Origin: Acidobacteriaceae bacterium
GTDB lineage: Bacteria > Acidobacteriota > Terriglobia > Bryobacterales > Bryobacteraceae
Length of the DNA: 64,000 nucleotides
Direction: 5' to 3'
Assembly (NCBI GenBank): GCA_019240405.1
Contig: JAFAYL010000062.1
Coordinates: 1 to 64,000, forward strand
In this document: piece by piece, positions 27,227 to 35,929 of the stretch
Numbering within the stretch: position 1 is the first letter of the stretch
How the letters are laid out: every line of letters starts with the position of its first letter
The notes under the pieces: generated by a model
Databases searched by the model: none
Told to the model about the DNA's origin: nothing
The model's input: the letters and a program-made list of their open reading frames with translations, nothing else
Program-made: the position numbers and the translations under genes

Positions 27227-28729
27227 TCACTGCAATGCTTGCTTCATCAACGCCATGAAATCGTTCTTCAGGCGATTCCGCGTAGACGATTCGAGATACA
27301 CCATGTGGCCCGCGGGATAGCGCACGAATTGAGCCCGCGCCCGGGCTTGCGGATCCAAATTCATGTGTGCGACATTGTACTCCGCCGCAAAGAAAGGAGT
27401 CGAAAGATCATACGTGCCCGATACGATCAGCGCTTGCATCCGCGGGTTAGTTCGCAAAGCCCGAGCAAGAGCGGCATCACCGTCGACCGCCGCCGCGCTG
27501 CTCCAGTCCCAACGCGTCGACATCCAATCACCACGCGGGCCCGGAGGGGGCGGCCAGCCACCTCCGAAAGGCCCGGCATAGAAGGCGTCCGTGCGAATGT
27601 TTAGCTGATCGCGAAGATACGGAACAATCAGCTCACCGGTGCCGTGAGTATTCAGGCTTGGATCGAGTGTTGGATTATACTCCCCACCCGCCGACGTAGC
27701 CGCAGTTGTCGCGCGCACGTCGTAGTGTCCAACAACTTGCTTGCTGTCTTCCAGCAACTGGCTTGAAAACTCTTCCATTCCGACGCGAAGATTGTGCTGA
27801 ACGATAAATTGCTCGGGTAATCCTGAAAACCTGGATAAATCGCGCGCTATGCGCTCGCGATCCGAACCCGGCAAACGGTCGCCTTCAAGTAGAGCCACAG
27901 AATACTGTCCTATTGCCCACTGCTCCGATTTTTCAACAGCTGTGTTGACATCGGCCGCGAGATCGGGCGGAAGTTTCTTGTGCACGAACGCCGCAACCGT
28001 ATAGCTGGGCAGCAAATTTATATAGGTTAGGTCCGAATGTTCGCTTTCCGATCCTAACCTCTCGGGGCCTAACACGCTAGAGATCAACACAACGCCTACA
28101 ACGTTGAACTCCTTCGCCGTTAGCTCGCCTGCCACGCCCGCGACGCGAAGCGTGCCGTAACTTTCTCCGACCAGAAATATCGGCGCGTGGCGCTGATAAT
28201 CGTAGTGCGCCAAAAACAGGCGGATAAACTCCGTAACGGAAGCAACGTCTGCTTTGGGGCTCCAAAACTCACGGTCGAACTCGGGTTTAGTTGCATAGCT
28301 GTAACCCGTGCCGACCGGATCCACAAAGACTAGATCTGTTACGTCCAGCCATGTGCTTTCGTTTTCGGTCAACTGATAAGGCGGAGGCGATGACGGATAT
28401 TCGTTTAGATCTTTGACGCGAAAGGGACCTAATGCGGCGAGCTGTAACAGAGACGCATTCGACCCGGGACCGCCGTTCCAGGCGAAAGTGATTGGACGGA
28501 GGTCGTGCGAAATCAAGCGATAGAAGACGTAGAACACGCGGCCGTGCGTTTTGTTGAATTCGTCGCGAACCGAGAGAAAGCCGGCGAGGGCCTCGTATCT
28601 GAGTACATGTCCTCTACCCGTAACTTGATGTTCGGTTACAACGGGCTCGTCTGTGGCGGGCGGCCAATCGGCCGCAAGTGCGATCGCCCCACAGAAGAAT
28701 AGTGCGGCTGCAAGTGCTATGAGCCGCAT
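27227..28729 (-). CDS. S10-family serine carboxypeptidase-like protein
   Basis: The 500-residue product has a signal peptide (MRLIALAAALFFCGAIALAA). S10 motifs are WNGGPGSNAS, the nucleophile elbow VGESYGTLR, Asp in GTYDLSTPF and His in YPAGHMVYL. Its start codon overlaps the stop of the TonB receptor gene, so the two are co-translated. It is a secreted or periplasmic carboxypeptidase that probably trims peptides bound by that receptor. It is a diverged paralogue of the gene at 24434-25939. Confidence 0.87.
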   Translation of the reverse strand: MRLIALAAALFFCGAIALAADWPPATDEPVVTEHQVTGRGHVLRYEALAGFLSVRDEFNKTHGRVFYVFYRLISHDLRPITFAWNGGPGSNASLLQLAALGPFRVKDLNEYPSSPPPYQLTENESTWLDVTDLVFVDPVGTGYSYATKPEFDREFWSPKADVASVTEFIRLFLAHYDYQRHAPIFLVGESYGTLRVAGVAGELTAKEFNVVGVVLISSVLGPERLGSESEHSDLTYINLLPSYTVAAFVHKKLPPDLAADVNTAVEKSEQWAIGQYSVALLEGDRLPGSDRERIARDLSRFSGLPEQFIVQHNLRVGMEEFSSQLLEDSKQVVGHYDVRATTAATSAGGEYNPTLDPSLNTHGTGELIVPYLRDQLNIRTDAFYAGPFGGGWPPPPGPRGDWMSTRWDWSSAAAVDGDAALARALRTNPRMQALIVSGTYDLSTPFFAAEYNVAHMNLDPQARARAQFVRYPAGHMVYLESSTRNRLKNDFMALMKQALQ

Positions 28730-31700
28730 TAGAAATTGAGCTTTACGGCGAACTGGATAATTCGCGGATTGACGGAGGTCGAGAGGATCTGACCAAAGGT
28801 CGAGTCCGCCGTGCTCACATCCGGATTCGAGAACTGCGGATGGTTGAACGCGTTGAAGAACTCTGCCCGGAACAGCGGATTCATCGACTCGCGAATGGAC
28901 GTAAGTTTTTGGATAGTCATGTCGTAATTGGCCTGACCGGGTCCGGTAACGATGCCGATACCGCTATCGCCGAACCCTGTTCCAATTCCGTCCGCGCCAA
29001 TGATGGGCCAAACCGGAAGGTTAGTACCGTTGACAACATCCAGAGGCAAACTCAGGTTTTGTCGATCGATGCAATTACCGTTGAAATAGTTGGTCAATTT
29101 ACTTTTCACGGAGCGCGGTGTTACCAACTGCGAGTAAGCGCACCCGGGAGCGATTTCGATGCGATCCTCAGTGATGCCAAAAACATTATTCGCGTTAGTG
29201 CCCGTAAGAGTGAGATACTGGCCGGATTGAATCGTAGTCACGCCTGCTACGGACCAGCCGCCCAACATGCGGTTCTTCCAGCCCGCGCCGGCAGGATTCG
29301 GGAATTGATATAGGTAACTGGCAACAAATCGCTGGCTTCGATTGAAATTACCCCGGCCATATCGAGTTGCCGGATTCGGCGACTGGTTACCGAGCGAACT
29401 GGTTCCTCCCGCACTGCCCCACTCGGGGTCGGCAGCATCCGTATCGAGTTCCTTCGACCACGTATACGACGCCAAGAACTGCAATCCATTGCTGAAGCGT
29501 TTCGTAAGGCTCGCCTCGAGCGCGTTGTACCACGAGAAACCCGCGGCTTGAATTTCGTTCAGGGAGCTTGCATCGGAAGCGAAACCGATATACGGCAGAC
29601 GCAGCGGGATGTTCGCAATGGTGTTGTCCGTCTGGCCTCGGACGGGATTTTGAGGTGAAGCCGAGAGCGCCTGGTTAAGGCCTAGCTGCCGGATGAGGTC
29701 CGTTCCGTGGGAACCGACATATCCCACTTCGAGAAGGTAATTCTTCGCCAGGCTTGTTTGCACTCCGAAGCTGTACTGCTGGATTCTGGGCGGCCGGAAG
29801 CCTTGCCCCAATTCGAGTACCGTTTCGTTTGTCGAAGGCGAGTAAGGCTGGAAGAGTGGAAAGCTGGAAAGAGGAGGCGCGGGCGGAAACGGGTTCTGAG
29901 CGGTGGCGGCAAGAGCACAGGCTTCCTGGCAAACGCGAAGATCGCCGAACGGCGGCGAGCTGATCGTCTCCAAAATGGCTGCCCCGACCGGCCGCGTGTA
30001 ATAGATTCCGTAACCGGACCGGATCACAACGCGATCTGAATTGGGCAATGGCTGCCACGCGAAGCCGACTCGCGGCTCCCAGGCGTTTTGTCCCAAACCG
30101 GGGATTCCCAAGTTGTTGTCCGTCTTTGTTACGCCCGCGGGAACCGCTCCTACAACATTCGATGGCACCGTGAATCCGGCGAGGGTGCCCGATGCCGGAG
30201 GATTCGGATTCGCGAGCGCCGGATCGAAGTTGCCGTTACGCCCGCGCGTATCGCCCAACTCCCCGATCCGTTCGTACCGCAGCCCCACGTTCAATGTGAA
30301 GCGGCGCGTTAACTTGATGTCGTCTTGAAAATAGCCGTAGCCGTCCCAAGCGCGCTCGTCGCGGTCGGAAAGGCCGATGAAATCTATTGTTACGAGGACA
30401 TTCCCGAAAGGCGGTCCGGGCGTAAAAATCGTGCCCGTTTGAAACGCATTCAGTCCCAACAGAAAGTCCGGCCAGGTGGGATAAATTACAATTCCATTCG
30501 AGCGGAAGTCGCGTTCATTTAGATAACTGCGAGTTACGCCACCGCCCACACGAATGTTGTGCTTACCGAGCGTCCAGGCAAGCATGTCATTTGCGTCGTA
30601 GCTTCCCTGAATGCTTGTCAATGGCGCGCCCCCTCCGATCTGGCAACAGCCGCTTATATAGATCGAAGGCAGATCGTTATAGAAGGGGGACACGGTCGCA
30701 CCGATGCTTGAAAAACTGAATGGATTTACCTGCTCCGCGGCATCGACCGTGCGATGAAACCCAACGCGTACTTCATTCACTAACTGGGGCGTCAAAGTGT
30801 AAGTATTCCCGATTGCAAGAGCCTGGAAGCGCTCGGGTTGCAGGCTGGGAGATCCCGGCGTTGCGCCGAAGCCGTTGTTGTAACTCGCATTGGGAAAGCT
30901 AACTGTCTGATTACTGTCGGCGATAAAGTACCGCGCGAAAAACGTGCTGCGCTCGCTGTGAATCCAATCCACATCCCCGAGATATTGATCCTCATTGAAA
31001 CTGCACGGGCTGCGTAGCACGGTAAGCCCACTGGGCGACGCGGCGCTCGGAATGAGGAAACTTCCGTTCGGGAGCTTCATCTGGAGCAGAGCGAGCGCGA
31101 CGGGATTGATGTTATACGGATTAGGCGTGCCGTTCCCAGTCGGAGCGGAGGCGTCAATTGCCGGACCAACCCCTCCGTCAATGTTCTGAAACAGGCCGCG
31201 CTGCCCGTTAAACAATTGCGCAATTGCCAAAGCCGAGCGGTCATTGCCCAGAGTGCCTTCAGCTCCGTTCAGCGGGGTGGGAAGAACCTGGGTCGATGAG
31301 CAACCCAAAGCGATTCCGTTTCTCTGCCGCGTTCCCTGGTAGGAGCCAAAGAAGAACAGTTTATCCTTAAGAATCGGTCCGCCCAGGGTGCCTCCAAACT
31401 GGTTCTGGTCGAGAACGCCGCGCGGAGCTCCCGCCTCATTTGCGAAGAAATCATTTGCGTTCAGAACCGTGTTGCGGAAAAACTCGAACGCATTGCCGTG
31501 GAAGCTGTTCGTGCCCGATTTCGTGATCAGGTCTACATTCGCGCCCGCATTTCTTCCATAGCTCGCGTCGTATTGACCCGTTTGCACCTTGAACTCTTGA
31601 ATAGTGTCGGGGTTCGGTATGGGAACGCCACCGCTGCCCGCAGCGCTGCCCGAAATGTCATTCACCTGCAGACCGTTCATCTGAAAATTGTTGTCGATGG

Positions 31701-32289
31701 ATCGATTCCCGTTCGAGTGGATGCTGGCATCGTTGCCGAAGCTGCCCACAATGCCGGACAATCCGCCGTTTCCCCGGCCGAGATCCGTCGCGTTATTCAC
31801 AGGCGCGATCACTCCCGGCGAGAGCGAAAGTACCTGCGTATAGTTGCGAGTGACCAGCGGAAGATTTGTTACCGTCTGCTCGTCAACAACTCGCCCCACT
31901 GCGCTCGATTCGGTTTGCACCAACTCTTCGTTGGCACTTACAGCAACTGTTTGTTGCACCGCGCCCGGCTGCAACTCCATGTCGACGACGTTCGTTTCCG
32001 TTACAACGACCTGAACCTTTGAATCTATTGCCGTTTTGAACCCCGTCTTTCGGACGTTTACCGTGTAGGCACCGGGATCGAGCAGCGGAACGCGAAAGGT
32101 GCCATCACTCCCTGAAACAATAGTTCGCGCCTCGCCGGTTTCGTTGCGAGTGACCGTGACGGTCGCGCCTGGAACGACGGCGCCTGTCGAGTCTGTAATT
32201 GTGCCCGTGACCGCGCCCGTCGCGGCGGTTTGGGCGTGAGCCTGTAGGCCCATCAAAGAAATCACAACAATCCAGGCAATTCGGTTCAT
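28729..32289 (-). CDS. TonB-dependent receptor with carboxypeptidase-regulatory domain
   Basis: From ATG 32289 (GGAAG ribosome site) the product has 1186 residues: signal peptide (IAWIVVISLMGLQAHAQ), CarboxypepD_reg domain (GAVTGTITDSTGAVVPGATVTV), plug (FQMNGLQVNDISGSA, GANVDLITKSGTNSFHG) and barrel ending IIQFAVKLNF. It is closely similar to the receptor at 10635-14072, for example in PNPDTIQEFKVQTGQYDAS and LFFFGSYQGTRQ. It leads the reverse operon of two S10 peptidases and an aminotransferase. Its start is only 26 bp from the 21-bp tRNA-Ser repeat at 32315-32335, so insertion of the island has displaced its original upstream region. Confidence 0.9.
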   Translation of the reverse strand: MNRIAWIVVISLMGLQAHAQTAATGAVTGTITDSTGAVVPGATVTVTRNETGEARTIVSGSDGTFRVPLLDPGAYTVNVRKTGFKTAIDSKVQVVVTETNVVDMELQPGAVQQTVAVSANEELVQTESSAVGRVVDEQTVTNLPLVTRNYTQVLSLSPGVIAPVNNATDLGRGNGGLSGIVGSFGNDASIHSNGNRSIDNNFQMNGLQVNDISGSAAGSGGVPIPNPDTIQEFKVQTGQYDASYGRNAGANVDLITKSGTNSFHGNAFEFFRNTVLNANDFFANEAGAPRGVLDQNQFGGTLGGPILKDKLFFFGSYQGTRQRNGIALGCSSTQVLPTPLNGAEGTLGNDRSALAIAQLFNGQRGLFQNIDGGVGPAIDASAPTGNGTPNPYNINPVALALLQMKLPNGSFLIPSAASPSGLTVLRSPCSFNEDQYLGDVDWIHSERSTFFARYFIADSNQTVSFPNASYNNGFGATPGSPSLQPERFQALAIGNTYTLTPQLVNEVRVGFHRTVDAAEQVNPFSFSSIGATVSPFYNDLPSIYISGCCQIGGGAPLTSIQGSYDANDMLAWTLGKHNIRVGGGVTRSYLNERDFRSNGIVIYPTWPDFLLGLNAFQTGTIFTPGPPFGNVLVTIDFIGLSDRDERAWDGYGYFQDDIKLTRRFTLNVGLRYERIGELGDTRGRNGNFDPALANPNPPASGTLAGFTVPSNVVGAVPAGVTKTDNNLGIPGLGQNAWEPRVGFAWQPLPNSDRVVIRSGYGIYYTRPVGAAILETISSPPFGDLRVCQEACALAATAQNPFPPAPPLSSFPLFQPYSPSTNETVLELGQGFRPPRIQQYSFGVQTSLAKNYLLEVGYVGSHGTDLIRQLGLNQALSASPQNPVRGQTDNTIANIPLRLPYIGFASDASSLNEIQAAGFSWYNALEASLTKRFSNGLQFLASYTWSKELDTDAADPEWGSAGGTSSLGNQSPNPATRYGRGNFNRSQRFVASYLYQFPNPAGAGWKNRMLGGWSVAGVTTIQSGQYLTLTGTNANNVFGITEDRIEIAPGCAYSQLVTPRSVKSKLTNYFNGNCIDRQNLSLPLDVVNGTNLPVWPIIGADGIGTGFGDSGIGIVTGPGQANYDMTIQKLTSIRESMNPLFRAEFFNAFNHPQFSNPDVSTADSTFGQILSTSVNPRIIQFAVKLNF

Positions 32290-32314
32290 AAGCTCTTCCG
32301 GGGTGCTGCTCTGG

Positions 32315-32335
32315 CGGTGAGGGTGGGATTCGAAC
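32315..32335. repeat. 21-bp direct repeat of tRNA-Ser 3' end (att-like site)
   Basis: These 21 bases are identical to 35930-35950, the 3' acceptor stem and part of the T-arm of tRNA-Ser(CGA). Identity stops sharply on both sides. The intact tRNA is at the other end, so this is the pattern left when an element integrates into a tRNA 3' end and restores the gene. Confidence 0.85.
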
Positions 32336-32661
32336 TCTAGAGTGGTGTTTAGAATCTGTAAGTTGCTGATTCGTGGTTGCCGCGACTGCCGTATTTGCCA
32401 GTGCTGCCGTCGCGCATTGCCCAAAATTGCTCAAAAGAGAGGGCTGGTCGGCTGAAGGCCACATGCCTGTATCGCAAGTTAGCTGCAATTGCAAATACGC
32501 CGCGCGAAGGTTTTATGACTGTGGTTGTCATGCGCTCACCCGTCGCAGTTCGGAACCGACCGATAGCTCGAATGCTTAAAAGCAGGACAAGGCGGACAGC
32601 GCGGTGCCCAATTTCGGGTCAAGCAACTGTTCAGAGTTCCCGAAATACGCCAAGTCTAAGC

Positions 32662-32708
32662 ACTCCGCACTTTACTCGGAAGTACTTCGCGGCTGAGCGC
32701 TTCCGAGT
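32662..32708. repeat. Hairpin module copy C
   Basis: ACTCCGCACTTTACTCGGAAG starts a module whose 9-bp arms, 32674-32682 and 32700-32708, are perfect inverse copies around a 17-base loop containing GGCTGAG. It lies 73 bp downstream of the AlbA_2 gene's stop. The same unit occurs at 34144 and 35641. Confidence 0.75.
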
Positions 32709-32780
32709 TCCAGCCGCCGTATTCATCGAAAAGATTTCTTTACGACTAGCCCAGTCGAACGGCAAAGATGTTGGCGGTTC

Positions 32781-34142
32781 TCAGTCACGGCTCTGGGCTA
32801 GCGCATAGCGGCGTCGTGGATCATGCGGACCCGTACCAATTTCGACAATGACCCCATGTTCTGAGAGTGATCGTAATCGGGTAAGAGTTGCACGATGTGA
32901 AAGGTCTATGAGTTCAGCGATTTCAGCGGTCGACAGAGATTCAGTCTTCCCTAATTGCTTCAGAATCAGGTCGTCCTTTGAATCGCTTTTTGTCTTTTCT
33001 GTCCGCGCCGTGCTAATTGCAACTCGAAAATGGGTTCCCAACTCTTCCAACGCCGGTGCCGGCAGCCCCGCGTCCACACAAGCGGTCGCCATTCGCTGAA
33101 TTCCGCTTCCCCACTGTTCAATGAGATGGAGCTCGTGGAAAACTCTTCCGATGACTCGATTCCGAAGTTTTGAAACACCTCGTTGAATATCTTCTACTGT
33201 CAGTCCGAATGGAAGTAATCCTGGGTTATCCAGTTCGATGCGATTGTCGAAGACGGCAATTCGGATAGGAGAGCCAAGCTGAGCATAATCAGCGTGAACA
33301 ATCGCATTGATAACAGCTTCCCTTATAGCGACAGGCGGTACAGTCCAGCGATATTGGCGTCTGACAGTGCCAATCAGAGTTTCTCTCTGCAAGTGTTTTT
33401 GCACGAACGATATTGCTTCTTCGGCTGCGTGCGGCAAATACGATCTGATTTCGACAGAATCAATCAACCGCGATCGGTCTACACCCGCAAACCGGCCGGC
33501 TTGTACCCAGGCATCCGGAAACCGTTCCAGACGAGTCCTCCCGAACAACAGTAGCCCGCCAATTGTGGGCACTGTGCGGCCATGATGCTCGGTAGTAACG
33601 CGAAGTGTTCGAAATCCCTCCGCAGTAATATTTCGATACCTGGAGAACAACTCCGAAGCTGCGGAGAAATCTAGAGCTTCCGAGCTGAGGTCTTCAACTG
33701 GTTGTTCGTCGAAAGAGTCCATACGGTTCAATCGACGCAATTCTTCGATTTGGACTGGGTCAGCACGTCTGTTGGTCGACCCAACTCGGATAAACACACC
33801 ATTCTCAGGACCGAGACGGACTAGGTGATGTGGACGTGTATTGCTTGGATATGCTTGGACCGCGAGCACGTTTAGCTTTCGCCACGGAACGACCTCGATA
33901 TCGGGTATCAGTTGAGGTCGGATATTGTCGGCGATCAGATTAGCAACGCGCTCTTCTGCTGAGAGCACATCCGGTACCCCGCGCACGCGTTTAGTTCCAT
34001 TTTCGATGCCGATGACAACAGTTCCGCCGGCCGTGTTAGCAAATGCAATGATCGTTTTCAGAAATGTCTCTGTGGAAGAGAGATCTCTCTTGTATTCGAG
34101 CGTTTTGCCTTCGGCGCGGCGTAGCAACGAGGCCAAGTCCAC
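32781..34142 (-). CDS. AlbA_2 (Schlafen-type) ATP-binding protein, RecG-like C-terminal half
   Basis: The 453-residue product has an N-terminal AlbA_2/Schlafen DNA- or RNA-binding domain (GKTLEYKRDLSS, FANTAGGTVVIGIENGTK, VFIRVGSTNRRADPVQI). A GHKL/HATPase_c_4-type ATP-binding part follows (AIREAVINAIVHADYAQLGSPIRIAVFDNRIELDNPG, WGSGIQRM), and a C-terminal winged helix (LSTAEIAELIDLSHRATLTRLRSL). Such proteins are common on mobile islands and are annotated as helicase-like or transcriptional regulators; some Schlafen-type proteins act in phage defence. The start is GTG 34142, touching hairpin copy B. It is one of two cargo genes of the tRNA-Ser island. Confidence 0.85.
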   Translation of the reverse strand: MDLASLLRRAEGKTLEYKRDLSSTETFLKTIIAFANTAGGTVVIGIENGTKRVRGVPDVLSAEERVANLIADNIRPQLIPDIEVVPWRKLNVLAVQAYPSNTRPHHLVRLGPENGVFIRVGSTNRRADPVQIEELRRLNRMDSFDEQPVEDLSSEALDFSAASELFSRYRNITAEGFRTLRVTTEHHGRTVPTIGGLLLFGRTRLERFPDAWVQAGRFAGVDRSRLIDSVEIRSYLPHAAEEAISFVQKHLQRETLIGTVRRQYRWTVPPVAIREAVINAIVHADYAQLGSPIRIAVFDNRIELDNPGLLPFGLTVEDIQRGVSKLRNRVIGRVFHELHLIEQWGSGIQRMATACVDAGLPAPALEELGTHFRVAISTARTEKTKSDSKDDLILKQLGKTESLSTAEIAELIDLSHRATLTRLRSLSEHGVIVEIGTGPHDPRRRYALAQSRD

Positions 34143-34143
34143 T

Positions 34144-34193
34144 ACTCAGCATTTTACTCGGAAGCGGGAGCGACTCTCTTGGCCCTCCGAGGT
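34144..34193. repeat. Hairpin module copy B
   Basis: The first 21 bases (34144-34164) differ from copy A in one position and from copy C in two. The left arm CTCGGA (34157-34162) pairs with TCCGAG (34186-34191), with a longer loop than in the other copies. The module abuts the GTG start of the AlbA_2 gene and lies about 100 bp downstream of the 441-aa gene's stop. Confidence 0.7.
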
Positions 34194-34296
34194 CAAACAT
34201 CCCCAAATCCCGAAAACTACCGGTGGAAAACAGTGGCTTTGCTTTTCGAGCATCCGAAAGCCAAGAACTGGCGTAGCTAGATTGACATGCGCGTGC

Positions 34297-35622
34297 TCAG
34301 TTCGGTTTTTTCTTTGAAGTGTCGATGATGAGGGACTTCGCGTAGTCCTCCATCGCTTTCCTCATCTTCTCTTGCTTCTGCTCTTCGAGGAACTGCTCCC
34401 ATGGCGTTAGTCGCCAGTACTGCTCCCACGGGCCAAAAATGGATGTCCAACGATGCGTCGTCCTGTGAAGTTGACTCGAAGGATATGTCTTATCCGCCAA
34501 TCGATTCGACGGGCTAAGTAGCAGAATGCAGCCACGGTGGCGGTCATTTTCAAGGCAATCAAGAAACTTGCCGTGAGCCTCTAGATACGTTCCTTTCGAA
34601 AACAACCGGTAGTGTTCTTTGGGTTCAACGAACTTGCCGTTCTTATAATGACCATCATCTTGTACATACACCTTCCAAGCAGACTCGATGCTGGGCTGGA
34701 ACCCGAGAAGTTCACGATACGTGTTTTCGGAATGCAAACCTTCTTTGGCTTGTATGAGCCGCATGATCGAATGGTTGAAACAGTCGAGTTCTCGCATGCA
34801 ACGAACGGAAAGATATTCGCTGTGCAGGAATAACCACTTGAGAGTTAATTCTAACGGGAGAAAATGCTCCAAATCATAGCGGCTTACACCTCCTCGATAA
34901 TAGGAGGCGGTCCAGAGGTCACGCTGGCCATTCTGTCCTCGGTAGGAATATACATCGGTGTAGGTTCCTTGCTCCCACGTTGGAGTCTCTTCCCGTTGCC
35001 AAGTTCGCTGAATATCCTGTGGGAAGGTGATTTGGTAGCGTAGTGCAGAGCCGCCGTATCGAGAGCAATCCTCTTTAAACTGGAACGTGAACGGAATGTC
35101 ATCGAGGAGAACGGGCGGTTGATAATGCCTTGCCGCAACGGCTTTTCGTTCTGCTTTTTGGATCGGCTGGCGAACGACCCTGTCGAACAATTCCCAAATC
35201 GCTTCTGTGACGGGTCCCCGCTTTCCGTTGATCGTTCCGTCGGCTGACCGGTAAGCCCAATGGTCATTCGTGTACCCGGAGACTACCCGCTCGACTCTGC
35301 CGAGGTGCTGATGTTCATAGAAGACTTCATATTGCGTGTACTGCAGCTTCTTGCGTGAAGACAGTTTCGGATCCCGAAATTCGGGTGAGCTTTGGAGCGT
35401 GAACGTTTGACTGAAAGTCGCAATAGTGAGTCTCTCGCGACGTGGTTTCTCCGAACGAACTGAATTGAAATTGTCGTTGTGCTCCACTGAAGTACAAGGC
35501 GGTGTGGAAGATGGTACCGGCTGGGTCGACGAGATACTTTCCAGGTTGCGCTTTCGACTACCCCTCGAGGCAAGACGGTCGCGCATCTCCCGTTGTCGTC
35601 GTTCTAGTTCGTGTCTGTCCAT
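34297..35622 (-). CDS. Unrecognised hydrophilic 441-aa protein of the tRNA-Ser island
   Basis: I do not recognise this protein. From ATG 35622 (AGAGG ribosome site) it has 441 residues and no signal peptide or membrane segment. The N-terminus is highly charged (MDRHELERRQREMRDRLASRG), followed by a Ser/Pro/Thr-rich linker. An aromatic-rich central region (YEVFYEHQHLGRVERVVSGY, DIPFTFQFKEDCSRYGG, YSYRGQNGQRDLWTASYYRGG) and a Lys/Glu C-terminal helix follow. A longer open frame to 35973 would run through the hairpin and the tRNA and is not credible. It shares the island with the AlbA_2 gene, same strand, each gene followed by a hairpin module. A defence or island-maintenance role is only a guess. 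Confidence 0.65.
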   Translation of the reverse strand: MDRHELERRQREMRDRLASRGSRKRNLESISSTQPVPSSTPPCTSVEHNDNFNSVRSEKPRRERLTIATFSQTFTLQSSPEFRDPKLSSRKKLQYTQYEVFYEHQHLGRVERVVSGYTNDHWAYRSADGTINGKRGPVTEAIWELFDRVVRQPIQKAERKAVAARHYQPPVLLDDIPFTFQFKEDCSRYGGSALRYQITFPQDIQRTWQREETPTWEQGTYTDVYSYRGQNGQRDLWTASYYRGGVSRYDLEHFLPLELTLKWLFLHSEYLSVRCMRELDCFNHSIMRLIQAKEGLHSENTYRELLGFQPSIESAWKVYVQDDGHYKNGKFVEPKEHYRLFSKGTYLEAHGKFLDCLENDRHRGCILLLSPSNRLADKTYPSSQLHRTTHRWTSIFGPWEQYWRLTPWEQFLEEQKQEKMRKAMEDYAKSLIIDTSKKKPN

Positions 35623-35640
35623 AATAGTTGCCTCTAGCCT

Positions 35641-35687
35641 ACTCCGCATTTTACTCGGAAGTGCTTGGCTGAGGATAGCTTCCGAGT
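35641..35687. repeat. Hairpin module copy A
   Basis: It has the same 21-base lead as the other copies, with perfect 9-bp arms ACTCGGAAG (35653-35661) and CTTCCGAGT (35679-35687) and a 17-base loop containing GGCTGAG. It ends 18 bp before the 441-aa gene's start codon (minus strand), taking 35641 as its gene-proximal edge. Spacing to copy B is 1497 bp, and from B to C 1482 bp. Confidence 0.75.
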
Positions 35688-35929
35688 TAAAGAGACGCGC
35701 CTTCCTGAAACTTGAGGAAAGAGGACGGCCAAGACTCGAATGATCTACGAGGAATTCGTCGTCGGTATGGTTTCCTCCGCGAGTCTTTGCCCAAACGAGA
35801 AGATAGCGCGGTGGAAAGTCGTTGAAAACAACTGGGGAGGCAACGAACGGGGGTTCTGAGTGCACCCTCACCACTGAATTCAGAGCGGACTTTACTGCTA
35901 AGTTGTTATGTTTACAATGCTTAGTAGAA

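Noticed and set aside
32290-32424. Longer TonB receptor start at 32424
   Set aside because: The extension reads through the tRNA-derived repeat and has no signal peptide; ATG 32289 has both a ribosome site and a signal peptide.
32662-35687. Reading the three hairpins as a CRISPR array
   Set aside because: Only three copies, spaced about 1.5 kb with whole genes between them; no short spacers or cas genes.
32662-35687. Calling the hairpins true integron attC sites
   Set aside because: Spacing and position fit, but the GTTRRRY/RYYYAAC core boxes are not clearly present and no integron integrase is in the window.
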